Positions 8,139 to 16,015 of a stretch of 39,075 nt of DNA are shown here, in pieces. The DNA comes from Candidatus Gastranaerophilales bacterium (lineage in GTDB: Bacteria; Cyanobacteriota; Vampirovibrionia; Gastranaerophilales; Gastranaerophilaceae). The DNA lies in contig CALUPF010000002.1 of assembly GCA_944322545.1 (NCBI GenBank), positions 1-39,075 on the forward strand, given 5' to 3'. A model generated the notes under the pieces. It saw nothing but the letters and a program-made list of their open reading frames with translations. It searched no databases and was not told the DNA's origin. Made by a program: the position numbers and the translations under genes. The stretch's first letter is position 1. Each line of letters opens with the position of its first letter.

Positions 8139-9369
8139 TGTTTTATTTCTAAATATTTCTTGTGCTTTTTGTGCTCAATTTGATGATGTTCAAATTTTTT
8201 ATGTTGATCCTTTAATCCATAAAAAGCCTGATAATAATTGCAATAACGAAGCTTGCAAATCCTTGTTAAATCTTATAGACAAATCTAAAGAGTCAATCAA
8301 TTTTGCTATTTACGGGATAGGTGATGAAGATAAAATTTACAGGGCATTAATTAATGCTAAAAAAAGAGGGGTTAAAATCCAAGGTGTTACTGATATGAAT
8401 ATAAATAATAAAAATCCATATTTTGACACTTGGAAATTAATTGATGATTTGGAATTTGTTAAAACAGATTATCTCTCTGATTTACGCTTGTTAGAAGAAC
8501 AAAAAATCAAACAAAATTATTCTTTAAAAATCAAAGACTATGCAAAAATTAAAGATGGCAATAAAATCAAAATTCCTGGTGCCATAATGCACAATAAATT
8601 TTTTATTGTTGATTCTGAGTATGTCTGGACGGGTTCGACCAATGTTAGTAGTAGTTGTATGAGCTACAATGCAAATAATGTTATTTTGATAAAATCTAAG
8701 GAAGTTGCAAAGGTTTACCAAAAAGAGTTTGAGGAAATGTTTAATGAAAATAATTTTCACAAATATAAAAATAAAACTTCTAACGGACAAATAATTAAGG
8801 TTGGTGATGATACTGAATTAAAAGTGTTTTTTTCTCCGTCCAATCCACCTAACGATGTTGCAATAAGACCGTTAATTGAAAATGCTAAAAACTATATTTA
8901 TGTTCCTATGTTTTTTTTAACAAATAGAAAGTTAATAAATTCTTTAATTGCTGCAAAATCAAGGGATGTGGATGTGAAAATTATAGTTGATTCTGCTGCA
9001 AATATCGTAAATCCTCAATATGTTAAATTGCTGAGAAAAAATAATGTGCCTGTGAAAGTTGAAAACTGGGGCGGGAAAATGCACATGAAATCAGCAGTAA
9101 TAGATGACAGACATATAGTTATTGGTTCAATGAATTGGACTGGGGTTGCTCAAAATTCTAATGATGAAAATACGATTGTTTTAGATAATTCAAAATTGGC
9201 AAAAGATTTTAAGAAAAAGTTTCTTTATATGTGGATGTCTATTCCTGATTGCTGGCTTTATGGAAGCCCTAAACCTGAAAGTAAAGATTCTACTGGCAGT
9301 TGTTCTGATGGCATTGATAATGATCACGATGGTCTTGTAGATAAAGATGATCCTGATTGCAGTTTGTAA
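8116..9369 (+). CDS. secreted phospholipase D-family protein 2
   Basis: 417 residues with a signal peptide (first ~20 residues). Both PLD motifs are complete: His159/Lys161/Asp166 followed by WTGSTN, and His323/Lys325/Asp330 followed by GSMNW. The C-terminal tail carries the same Cys-flanked DGIDNDHDGLVD calcium-binding-like motif as its paralogue. In PLD enzymes the two HKD motifs form one active site that cleaves a phosphodiester through a covalent phosphohistidine. An extracellular or periplasmic nuclease or lipase role is likely. It ends exactly where the convergent PP-loop gene 2 ends and is probably transcribed as a leaderless mRNA. Confidence 0.87.
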   Translation: MKKILLLIVLFLNISCAFCAQFDDVQIFYVDPLIHKKPDNNCNNEACKSLLNLIDKSKESINFAIYGIGDEDKIYRALINAKKRGVKIQGVTDMNINNKNPYFDTWKLIDDLEFVKTDYLSDLRLLEEQKIKQNYSLKIKDYAKIKDGNKIKIPGAIMHNKFFIVDSEYVWTGSTNVSSSCMSYNANNVILIKSKEVAKVYQKEFEEMFNENNFHKYKNKTSNGQIIKVGDDTELKVFFSPSNPPNDVAIRPLIENAKNYIYVPMFFLTNRKLINSLIAAKSRDVDVKIIVDSAANIVNPQYVKLLRKNNVPVKVENWGGKMHMKSAVIDDRHIVIGSMNWTGVAQNSNDENTIVLDNSKLAKDFKKKFLYMWMSIPDCWLYGSPKPESKDSTGSCSDGIDNDHDGLVDKDDPDCSL

Positions 9370-10146
9370 TTATATCAATTCAATTAAATTTTTTGTGTAT
9401 TGTTTATTGCTTTTTTGCGTTTTTGAGTTTTCAATTAATGCTTTATTTTCAATAATTTCTCTTAAAGAATATTTTGTATTCCAGCCAAAACGAGATTTTT
9501 TAAGGTCGTCGCCAGTTTTAAATTCATACTCCATCGCTTTTTTATATAAGTCAGGATGATGTTTGTATAAATTTAGCCAGTCTTTTGGTGATTGATAAAA
9601 ACAAAAATAACAGCCTGAGCGTTTTCTCCATTTGTAATATTCTGGATAGTTGATTCCACTTTCATATAAAATGTTTTCTACATCCTTTTTTATTATTCCA
9701 AATTCTACAAAAGGGTGTTTTTCGATAATATTTTGAGTTTGATTTTGTTTTGCACTATCTAATCTGAAAGCTTCATCAGCTCTGATTCCTATGTATAAAT
9801 TTATCAATGCATTATTTTCAGCTTTACTTTTTATGTAGGTTTTAAAAACATTTGTTTTTAATAAAGGAGTGCACCATCTTCTATTTACCGAAGGCAAAAT
9901 TTTCAAGATTGAATATAAATGGTCAAATGATTTTTGTGGTTTGATAACTGTTATTTTTTTATCTAAAAAGATTTCAATTTTGTTCAAGTAGTCATAAGTT
10001 TCAGGGATTTCATGTTCAGTGTCACAAAATACAAGTTCCAATTTTTCAAAGATTTCAGGCATGTTCTCTCTCATAAAAAAAGCTAAAGCAGTGGAATCTT
10101 TGCCGCCTGATAAAGACAAGATGTGATAAGTTTTTTTGTTCTCCAT
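9370..10146 (-). CDS. PAPS reductase-like PP-loop enzyme 2
   Basis: 258 residues. The first 40 residues are identical to paralogue 1, including SGGKDS at 13-18; similarity then drops. Cys92 (RRWCT), GIRADEA and the pair Cys179/Cys182 (GCYFCFY) are kept, which suggests the same chemistry with a different specificity. About 47 bases around the ribosome binding site and start are identical to copy 1. Upstream lies a long perfect hairpin (10168-10207) and a potentially structured leader. No sulfate-assimilation gene is nearby, so dissimilatory or assimilatory PAPS reduction is unlikely. Substrate unknown. Confidence 0.75.
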   Translation of the reverse strand: MENKKTYHILSLSGGKDSTALAFFMRENMPEIFEKLELVFCDTEHEIPETYDYLNKIEIFLDKKITVIKPQKSFDHLYSILKILPSVNRRWCTPLLKTNVFKTYIKSKAENNALINLYIGIRADEAFRLDSAKQNQTQNIIEKHPFVEFGIIKKDVENILYESGINYPEYYKWRKRSGCYFCFYQSPKDWLNLYKHHPDLYKKAMEYEFKTGDDLKKSRFGWNTKYSLREIIENKALIENSKTQKSNKQYTKNLIELI

Positions 10147-10167
10147 AAATTTCTCCTTGGGTTTTCA

Positions 10168-10207
10168 TACAAAATAAGTCTGTAAATTTTTACAGACTTA
10201 TTTTGTA
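10168..10207. terminator. 19-bp perfect hairpin, possible terminator or attenuator
   Basis: TACAAAATAAGTCTGTAAA, two central T residues, then its exact complement. It sits only about 10 bases upstream of the ribosome binding site of PP-loop gene 2 in that gene's sense direction, so it may terminate a short RNA or attenuate the gene. There is no clean U-tract beyond the stem. Confidence 0.5.
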
Positions 10208-10311
10208 GACACAGTTATTCTATCTTCTTCGCTGTGATTAGACTTTTGTCTTAGCTACTCCCTGAATTAGGCTTTTTGAATGTTAAAACCTTTCAGGAGG
10301 TGAAAATCACC
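10208..10311 (-). ncRNA. candidate structured leader RNA, family not recognised
   Basis: On the minus strand, downstream of a TATAAT (10318-10313), several stems are nested. These are GGTGA/TCACC (10299-10311), CTCC(C)TGAA/TTCAGGAG with an inner AGG/CCT (10258-10299), and a three-way junction closed by GTAG/CTAC (10205-10208 with 10255-10258) holding the stems CACAG/CTGTG and AGAC/GTCT. The closing stem shares three bases with the following hairpin, so the two could be alternatives. It fits no riboswitch family I know. Confidence 0.3.
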
Positions 10312-10437
10312 AATTATATTATTATTGAGAATTTAACAGATTTTTTAGAAATTAATTTTTTTTTAATTATCTCATCAATTATATTAATTATTTTCAAAAA
10401 TGTTTTATAATAATCAGTATTAAAAAAGGAGTTGTTT

Positions 10438-11024
10438 ATGAAAAGCTTATTTCTTTGTTGATAATTATTTTACTTTCTCAATCATCTGTGTATTCAAAGG
10501 TTATATCTAATGAAAAATATGATGAAAACAAAGTAATTAATGCAAGTAAGATTATTACCGAGTTGCAAAATGATATGTCAAAATATACAGAACAAGGCTC
10601 GGGCCCCTTTGTTGCTGCAATATACGATGATAAGGGCAATTTGGTAGTTAAAGTTGCGAATTCTGTTGTGAACGAAAACTGCAGCAATAACCATGCAGAA
10701 ATGAACGCAATCAAAGCAGCACAGGAAAAACTCAAGACTTATAATCTTGCTCCATACAATTTGAGTTTGTATGTTACAGCTGAGCCTTGCATGATGTGTA
10801 TCGGAGGGATAATGTGGTCAGGAATCAAGGCTGTATACTATGGTGTTCCCTCAAAAACTGTTGAAAAAATCACAGGATTTGATGAGGGATTTAAACCAAA
10901 TTGGTTCGATGAGTTTAAAAAACGTGGAATAATCGTATATGGCAATATTGAGCCTCAAATTGGCGAAAAAGCCCTTAAACAATACGTTGAAGAAGGTAAA
11001 AAAATATATAAGCCAACTAGATAA
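10438..11024 (+). CDS. exported nucleoside/guanine deaminase-like protein, frameshifted in signal peptide
   Basis: A strong ribosome binding site (AAGGAG, 10427-10432) leads to the ATG at 10438, but that frame stops after seven codons (MKSLFLC). One base more in the CTTT run near 10453-10456 would continue as MKSLFLLLIIILLSQSSVYS, a normal signal peptide, into the frame that is open from 10455 to 11024. The mature part is a zinc-dependent cytidine/guanine deaminase-type domain, with HAEMNA (His and catalytic Glu) and PCMMC (two zinc Cys) and a GuaD-like C-terminus. Export of such an enzyme is unusual. Either a recent one-base deletion, a sequence error, or expression from the TTG at 10455. 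TATAAT at 10406-10411 is the likely -10 box. Confidence 0.75.
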
Positions 11025-11031
11025 TGCATAT

Positions 11032-11061
11032 TTGCAAGAAAAAAACTTTTTTAGTTATAAT
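11032..11061 (+). promoter_or_regulatory. promoter of the 11068 gene, leaderless type
   Basis: TTGCAA (11032-11037), an 18-base spacer and TATAAT (11056-11061), with the ATG only 6 bases later. The predicted transcription start falls on or next to the ATG. Confidence 0.6.
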
Positions 11062-11067
11062 TTTTGT

Positions 11068-11739
11068 ATGCAAAACATTTCTTTTAAGGCAAACATAAAA
11101 ATAGATTATCAAAAGCTCAATGAAGGGTTGGTTTTTGATTCTTATTTCTTTGGTGAAAACAAAAAGAATATAAAAAGGATTATAAAACAGGTTGAAGGTC
11201 TTTCTGAAATGAAGCAGAAATCTTCTGTTTCAATAACTCCAAGATTAGACCATAATCAGCTAAATTTGATTACAAGGGTTGAAGATAAAAAAGGAATAGT
11301 TCAACATGTTGTGACTGAGCGTTCGGCCAGAAAAATGGTAGATGATAACGGTTTTGCTGAACGTTTTATTTCTAATATCAAACAGGCAATCATTAATGTT
11401 GATATTACTCGAAAAGAATTGAAAAAGATTAAAAAATCTATGAATCGGCTAAAGTCTATTAAAGACGAAGGATTTATTTTAAACCTTCCTACGTACTTTC
11501 TAGCTAGTTTGAACAAGGGTAATAATCCGACTCAAAGAATTATTGAGTTGTTAGAAAAAATAGATAAAACGAATCCTGATGAGATTAAATCAGTGTCAAT
11601 AAAAACAATGAAAAAGCGTAGCAAATTTCCCCATACGAGTAAGGTTATGTCCTATTTTTGCGTAAAAACAAAAAGTGGAGAAAAACTTTTGCAGATCCAA
11701 CATTTGATGAAAGATCCCAGTGATAATTTATTTGTGTAA
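11068..11739 (+). CDS. lineage-specific protein with N-terminal ISFKAN motif
   Basis: 223 residues. I place the start at the ATG at 11068 because the frame upstream overlaps the deaminase gene and a good promoter ends 6 bases before this ATG. The N-terminus MQNISFKAN carries the S-F-K-A motif seen in several proteins here. The rest is Lys-rich and predicted alpha/beta with a helical middle. I recognise no domain or catalytic residues. The end overlaps the convergent NADAR-like gene by 12 bases with no terminator between them. Function unknown. Confidence 0.65.
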   Translation: MQNISFKANIKIDYQKLNEGLVFDSYFFGENKKNIKRIIKQVEGLSEMKQKSSVSITPRLDHNQLNLITRVEDKKGIVQHVVTERSARKMVDDNGFAERFISNIKQAIINVDITRKELKKIKKSMNRLKSIKDEGFILNLPTYFLASLNKGNNPTQRIIELLEKIDKTNPDEIKSVSIKTMKKRSKFPHTSKVMSYFCVKTKSGEKLLQIQHLMKDPSDNLFV

Positions 11740-12597
11740 TGCTTTTTTCAAAATAACTGATGTGAAAAAGTCTTTAAACTTGTAAAAATAGTTGTCTTTA
11801 GATTGCAATTTTTCAAGCAGACCTATGAACTCTTTTTCTGTCAGAATAGTTTCTGAGGGATTTTGTTTTCCAATTGAGTGGATTAAATGGAAATGTTTTG
11901 ATTCTCTTATTGCATCTCTAAATGTTGCGTCATTTTTAAATCTTTTTACATAAAGTTTTTCAAGAAGATTTGCGTATTCATTAGAGGTTCTAGCGATTGG
12001 CTTGCCTTTCCAATAAAGGGTTCTTGAATCGTAAATGGGTTCAATTTCTCTTGCTGCTTCTTTAACTTTATCAAGAGGTAATGCACACAATTCTTTTTGT
12101 TTTTCAGGGTCTTGAACTTTCAACGCAAGCAAAAATGCGTTAACAGATGCGATTTTTTTGCCACCAAATTCAAAAGGTTGGTTTGGGTTTTGTTCTTGCA
12201 GTGCAACGACTTGTTTCAAAAGTTCTTTGTATTCTTTTGAATCTCTTCTGAAGCTTTGACCATTCCAAAACATCATCATATCTTCTTTAGCTCGTTTGAT
12301 AGATTTTGATGCTTTTTTTGCATCGAATCCTCCTAATGCACACATTTTTTCTTGGATAGTTGGGTCTTTGATTTTTAATGATTGCAAAAATCCTTCAATT
12401 GATTTTACTTTTACTCCATCAAAAGTAAAGTCTGTTTTGGAGAAGTTGCTTAATACATTTGCTGGGAATTTGCCTCTTGAACGTATATCAAGAATGTCCG
12501 CATTGTTTACAACAGGGCGAAATGTGTTTTGTTGATATATTCTTGTTACCTGTGGTCTTTGATATACAAATGTTTGATTAGTATTTATTCGTTCCAT
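11728..12597 (-). CDS. NADAR-like (YbiA superfamily) protein with internal duplication
   Basis: 289 residues. After a ~40-residue Gln/Asn-rich leader comes FPANVLSNF, then FTFDGVKVKSIEGFLQSLK (57-75), matching the N-terminal half of NADAR-like proteins including the key Glu68 and Lys75. A second copy of this half (FEFGGKKIASVNAFLLALK, 142-160) has Asn153 in place of the Glu. Only one C-terminal half follows (HSIGKQNPSETILTEKEF, 240-257). NADAR proteins act on ADP-ribose-linked bases or riboflavin intermediates, and some remove ADP-ribose from guanine in DNA. It is last in a likely three-gene operon from 14492. GGAAG before the ATG supports the start. Confidence 0.65.
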   Translation of the reverse strand: MERINTNQTFVYQRPQVTRIYQQNTFRPVVNNADILDIRSRGKFPANVLSNFSKTDFTFDGVKVKSIEGFLQSLKIKDPTIQEKMCALGGFDAKKASKSIKRAKEDMMMFWNGQSFRRDSKEYKELLKQVVALQEQNPNQPFEFGGKKIASVNAFLLALKVQDPEKQKELCALPLDKVKEAAREIEPIYDSRTLYWKGKPIARTSNEYANLLEKLYVKRFKNDATFRDAIRESKHFHLIHSIGKQNPSETILTEKEFIGLLEKLQSKDNYFYKFKDFFTSVILKKALHK

Positions 12598-12649
12598 TTT
12601 TCTTCCATTTTCTATGTTTTTAAAACTTGTGAAAAAAAATAATTGCTTA

Positions 12650-13315
12650 TTATTTTTTGAAAATTACGTTGTGTATTTTTTCCATAATTGTCATTCTTGA
12701 ATTATCCATTGAACCTGCAAGATATTCTTCTACCGGACATAGGTCGCTCCAGTCTGTCACAACAACTTTGTGAGGATAGTCTGGTGTGATTTTCAAGTTT
12801 GAATTGTTTAAAACTTCTAGGTTTGCGATGCCTAATTTTGTTAGTTTTTGAAATTGTATGTATGCTTCTTTTTTAGCTTCCTCACTAAGCAGATTTTTCC
12901 CTTTGTTGTAATCGATTAAGTCTCCGGTGTTTGTGCCTTTGATTTTTAAAACTGTTACAGAGAAGCCTTCTTTTGTTGACGCACTGTCTACATATTCAGG
13001 TGTGAAGTTTATTCCTTTTTCTTTTAGTCCGTTTAAAACTTCTTTTGTGTATTCTTTTTCAAATTCTGCTGATGCTTTTATGTAAAATTCACCTTTTTTG
13101 AATGTATTATCATCAATTTTTTCAAATTCAGGGTTTTGGTTGAGTTTTTCATCAATGATTGTCCAAAATTCTTCGTAGTTTTTTGCGTTTTTGATTTTTT
13201 CTAAAACATCAGAAATTTCAGCAGGGATTGACTTGTCATCTTGTATATTTTGATTTGCTTTAAAAGATGGCATCATAGTATAAAAATTTAAGGGTGTACT
13301 TTTTATTTCTGTCAT
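12650..13315 (-). CDS. putative degenerate protein-kinase-like protein with PSFKAN motif
   Basis: 221 residues. PSFKAN at 16-21 is the recurrent N-terminal motif. The order of elements looks like a trimmed protein kinase: FYIKAS (Lys80, beta-3-like), a helix with Glu84-Glu88, a hinge-like strand VTVLKIKG, a loop with Asn171-Asn173 where the HRD motif would be, and VVVTDWSDL (Asp188, DFG-like). The HRD Asp is not evident, so it could be a pseudokinase or a chance resemblance. It starts 10 bases after the stop of the PRTase-like gene, with AAAGG before the ATG, and is followed by the NADAR-like gene after 52 bases. Confidence 0.5.
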   Translation of the reverse strand: MTEIKSTPLNFYTMMPSFKANQNIQDDKSIPAEISDVLEKIKNAKNYEEFWTIIDEKLNQNPEFEKIDDNTFKKGEFYIKASAEFEKEYTKEVLNGLKEKGINFTPEYVDSASTKEGFSVTVLKIKGTNTGDLIDYNKGKNLLSEEAKKEAYIQFQKLTKLGIANLEVLNNSNLKITPDYPHKVVVTDWSDLCPVEEYLAGSMDNSRMTIMEKIHNVIFKK

Positions 13316-13325
13316 TTTAATACCT

Positions 13326-14492
13326 TTATTTTAGTAGTCTAGCTAACCATTGAGGCGGATATTCAAGTTTTCCTTCTTTTGATACGCCAACTTTTTCACA
13401 GTTTTTTATTGCAAAACGAGGGCCTGAAAAAAGCGATTCTATCATGTTTGCAGCAAAAATACTGTTGTTATTAGGTGCCATATATGGGAACATAACGGCA
13501 CTTCCTGTTGCTAAGCCCTGTGTTGTGTCTTGGCATCTTAAAAGTGTTTTTAGAAAATCTTGTTGGATTTTTTTCTCTTTTCCATTAATTGTTATCATTA
13601 ATTCTTTGAAAAAGTCTGATTCTTCTAATGTTTTTCTCAATTGACCGTCATAGTGGATTCCTGCTTCAGGAATATTTGCTTTTATTTGGTTTACACCTTT
13701 CTCACAAGCTGTACAAGCGAAAAAGTCTATGTCTTTAACGCCTTTGCAGCTTTGACGAACTGAGTTATATATGTCTTCTACTGATTTCCCACTCATTATA
13801 CAGTCATCTAAAACAGCTATATTTGTGTTTGGGTGTTTTGATGAATAATCGATTAAATTTTTCCAACCTGTGACTACTTTGGCATCTGGTGCAATTTTTT
13901 TGTATATTTCTGCAATGATTCCATAGCTTTTTTCATCACTAGGTACGTAAATTACTGGATTTTTTCCACTTTTTTGAATTTGAGAAGCGAATCCTTTTAA
14001 GATATCTTCAATTCTTTCATAAGAGTATATGTCTAAATTTCTTTCGAGATATTTTGTCAAAAGACTTTTAGCATTTTTAGCTGTTTCACTTGATATGTCA
14101 GGGAAAACTGTAGCTATATATTTGTCTATTGCTCCATTTTGTTTTGATAACTCATTGATTGCATTTTGATAAACGCCGTTTGAATTTCTTATCCCAAATT
14201 CAGGCTTCCAGTTATCTAAAATTTCTAGAGTACGACCTCTTTTTTGTGCTGAAGCCAATTTTGTTGCGTTATATTTATCAAGCACTTCTGCTAATCTATG
14301 TTCAAAATCTATCTTTTTTGAAAATTCTTTAATTTCTTTTTGTGTTTTGACAAATACATCTGTATCCAAAAACTTCGCTATATCTAAACGCATTGTTTCA
14401 GGATTAGGTGCAATTGTGCTAGTGTGAGCTGCTGCACCAGCTTTTCGTATAATACTTTTGCCTATCTTGCTTATTGTTGAAAAACTAACCAT
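13326..14492 (-). CDS. phosphoribosyltransferase-fold protein
   Basis: 388 residues. Residues ~175-270 look like a type I phosphoribosyltransferase core: a strand NPVIYVPSD, then the PRPP-loop-like NIAVLDDCIMSGKSVEDI (224-241), with the two acidic residues Asp229-Asp230 and a Ser-Gly-Lys-Ser turn. The N-terminal 170 residues are helical. The C-terminus has FPYMAPNNNS, as in PRTases linked to bacterial conflict systems rather than nucleotide salvage. First gene of a likely operon with the kinase-like and NADAR-like genes. Its N-terminus (MVSFSTISKIGKSIIRK) is basic and amphipathic, a little like that of the 3884 protein. Substrate unknown. Confidence 0.6.
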   Translation of the reverse strand: MVSFSTISKIGKSIIRKAGAAAHTSTIAPNPETMRLDIAKFLDTDVFVKTQKEIKEFSKKIDFEHRLAEVLDKYNATKLASAQKRGRTLEILDNWKPEFGIRNSNGVYQNAINELSKQNGAIDKYIATVFPDISSETAKNAKSLLTKYLERNLDIYSYERIEDILKGFASQIQKSGKNPVIYVPSDEKSYGIIAEIYKKIAPDAKVVTGWKNLIDYSSKHPNTNIAVLDDCIMSGKSVEDIYNSVRQSCKGVKDIDFFACTACEKGVNQIKANIPEAGIHYDGQLRKTLEESDFFKELMITINGKEKKIQQDFLKTLLRCQDTTQGLATGSAVMFPYMAPNNNSIFAANMIESLFSGPRFAIKNCEKVGVSKEGKLEYPPQWLARLLK

Positions 14493-14594
14493 GAATTTTT
14501 TTAAACCAAATCTAACCTTATTTATATAAAAACATTTTATTATGAAAAATTGACAAAAAAATCTAAAATTTTTTTATTGTATTATTATGTAATC

Positions 14595-15077
14595 ATGAAC
14601 GATTACAAAAAATATTTAGATGATGGCATTTTTGATATAAAAAGTGGAAAATTCCAAGATGCAATTGAGAAAATAACTAAATCAATTGAGCTAAAAAATG
14701 ATTGGGAAATTTCCTATTTTTACCGTGCAGTTGCATATCACGCATTAGAAAAGTTTGATGATGCGATGTTAGATTATACAAAAGCTTTGCAGTTAGATGA
14801 AAAAATGACTGATGCTTATTATAATCGTGCGAAAATTACTTTATCAAGAAAAGATATAAAAAATCCTGATGTTGATTCAGCTGTTAAGGATTTAGAAAAA
14901 GCTTTGGCGTTAGATGAAAAATTCATCGATGCATTATTTGCAATGGCAGCTGCTCATAAAAAACTTGGCAATTATGAAACAGCGCTTAAATATTTGGATA
15001 AGCTGCTTGAAATAGAACCAGAAGCCGTTAATGCAAGAGCTTTCAAAAAACTTTTGCTTCAAAAATATTTGAAATAA
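14595..15077 (+). CDS. TPR-repeat protein
   Basis: 160 residues when started at the ATG at 14595; the longer frame from 14550 reads through the promoter. Three to four tetratricopeptide repeats are visible: KYLDDGIFDIKSGKFQDAIE, SYFYRAVAYHALEKFDDAML, DAYYNRAKI...AVKDLEKALA and DALFAMAAAHKKLGNYETAL, each with the usual small and aromatic pattern. TPRs form helical scaffolds for protein-protein contacts. No signal peptide or membrane segment. TATTAT (14583-14588) lies 6 bases before the ATG with no ribosome binding site, so the mRNA may be leaderless. It abuts the convergent S24 repressor gene. Partner unknown. Confidence 0.8.
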   Translation: MNDYKKYLDDGIFDIKSGKFQDAIEKITKSIELKNDWEISYFYRAVAYHALEKFDDAMLDYTKALQLDEKMTDAYYNRAKITLSRKDIKNPDVDSAVKDLEKALALDEKFIDALFAMAAAHKKLGNYETALKYLDKLLEIEPEAVNARAFKKLLLQKYLK

Positions 15078-15716
15078 CTATCTAGCGACTCGACCCCACC
15101 AGCGAACTTCTCCTATGACTTCGAAATCATAGTCAATTTTTTGTGACAAATCTATTTCAAAACTTCTGTATTTGTCATTGTCAGACACAACTCTAACTGT
15201 GTTAGGAGGAATTTTTTGAAGTCTTTTTGCGTATAGCTGCCCTTCAATTCTTACACAATAAATCTTGCCGTCGTGTATTTCTTTTCTTGAATGGTCAATC
15301 AACAGGCTGTCACCTCCGTCAATCGTCGGGAGCATACTGTCACCTTGGGCAAAAATCATTTCTGTTTTTTTAGGGTTTATATCTAAATCGGCAGCGAGTT
15401 TTTTGCTTATTGAATAGCTTGCTGTTTGTTGTTCATCATATACAGTGACACCGTAGCCCATGCTTGCTGAAACACCTCCTAAAATGGGGATGTTTATGCA
15501 ATCATCTGTTACTACTTCAATATTTTGTGACTTTGCATTTGCAAGGTCGCAATTGAAATATTTTTTGAGTTTTTCTAGTTGCTCTTCACTTAGGTCTTTG
15601 TTTTTAATTTGATTGGCGTATTGTCTTGAAACATCTAGTGCTTCTGCTATGTCGGTATAGCTGATTTTTCTTTTTAGCTCGCCTGTTATCTCTTCTATAA
15701 ATTTATTTAGTTTCAT
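15078..15716 (-). CDS. phage-type repressor with HTH and S24 peptidase domain
   Basis: 212 residues. An N-terminal HTH (YTDIAEALDVSRQYANQIKN, ~20-39) is followed from ~70 by an S24/LexA-like domain. The catalytic Ser lies in QGDSMLPTIDGGDSLLID and the Lys in GQLYAKRLQ. A cleavage-type segment ILGGVSASMGYG lies before the domain, but the exact Ala-Gly bond of LexA is not obvious. It is probably a prophage-type repressor that may self-cleave on RecA activation. It is divergent from the DUF4373 operon across a region rich in GTAAA/TTTAC motifs, with a strong outward promoter. The start at 15716 has AAGGA upstream. Confidence 0.8.
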   Translation of the reverse strand: MKLNKFIEEITGELKRKISYTDIAEALDVSRQYANQIKNKDLSEEQLEKLKKYFNCDLANAKSQNIEVVTDDCINIPILGGVSASMGYGVTVYDEQQTASYSISKKLAADLDINPKKTEMIFAQGDSMLPTIDGGDSLLIDHSRKEIHDGKIYCVRIEGQLYAKRLQKIPPNTVRVVSDNDKYRSFEIDLSQKIDYDFEVIGEVRWWGRVAR

Positions 15717-15743
15717 CCATGATCCTTTAATTTTTTATTGTAC

Positions 15744-15869
15744 TTGACAAGTGTAAAGTTAGAACTTATACTAAGTAAAGTAGATTTATTTACATTTTAC
15801 CATAAATAACTTTGCAATTGTCGTCTTTGTAAACAAAATGTAAATAAAATATACAATATTACTTTACAC
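15744..15869. promoter_or_regulatory. repressor-controlled promoter region with operator-like repeats
   Basis: A near-consensus plus-strand promoter, TTGACA (15744-15749), 17 bases, TATACT (15767-15772), reads toward 16016. A 9-bp inverted pair GTGTAAAGT (15751-15759) and ACTTTACAC (15861-15869) frames the region. Further GTAAA/TTTAC copies lie at 15775, 15789, 15796, 15829 and 15840. The first repeat sits inside the promoter spacer, as expected for an S24 repressor operator. Binding is inferred. Confidence 0.55.
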
Positions 15870-15919
15870 AAAATGGAGATTTGGGAGAAATTGTACTTCA
15901 GGCATGCTTAAAAAGGTCA

Positions 15920-15948
15920 AAAAAATAGCCTAACCCCCGAGATTAGGC
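15920..15948 (-). terminator. minus-strand intrinsic terminator
   Basis: Hairpin GCCTAA/TTAGGC (15928-15933 with 15943-15948); read on the minus strand it is followed by TATTTTTTT. It would stop antisense transcription entering the repressor control region from the right. No minus-strand gene is seen upstream of it. Confidence 0.5.
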
Positions 15949-16015
15949 AAAAATATATACTTCTTCACTAATTTAACATGAATGGCTTTTTCTTTCAATA
16001 ATTTTATTTAAATTT

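Noticed and set aside
7250..10146. PP-loop enzymes as DndC (DNA phosphorothioation) or CysH
   Set aside because: No dndB, dndD, dndE, IscS or sulfate genes are nearby, and the C-terminal redox motif of CysH is absent. Only the superfamily is claimed.
10245..10265. Minus-strand GGGAGTAGC resembles the start of the yybP-ykoY manganese riboswitch
   Set aside because: The conserved partner segments of that family are missing, and the following gene has no link to manganese.
10301..10411. 36-codon frame starting at GTG after AGGAG
   Set aside because: The GTG overlaps the purine-rich stretch itself, the peptide is low-complexity Ile/Leu/Phe, and its end runs into the -10 box of the deaminase gene.
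15871..15909. 12-codon frame MEIWEKLYFRHA
   Set aside because: Too short, with no supporting signal.
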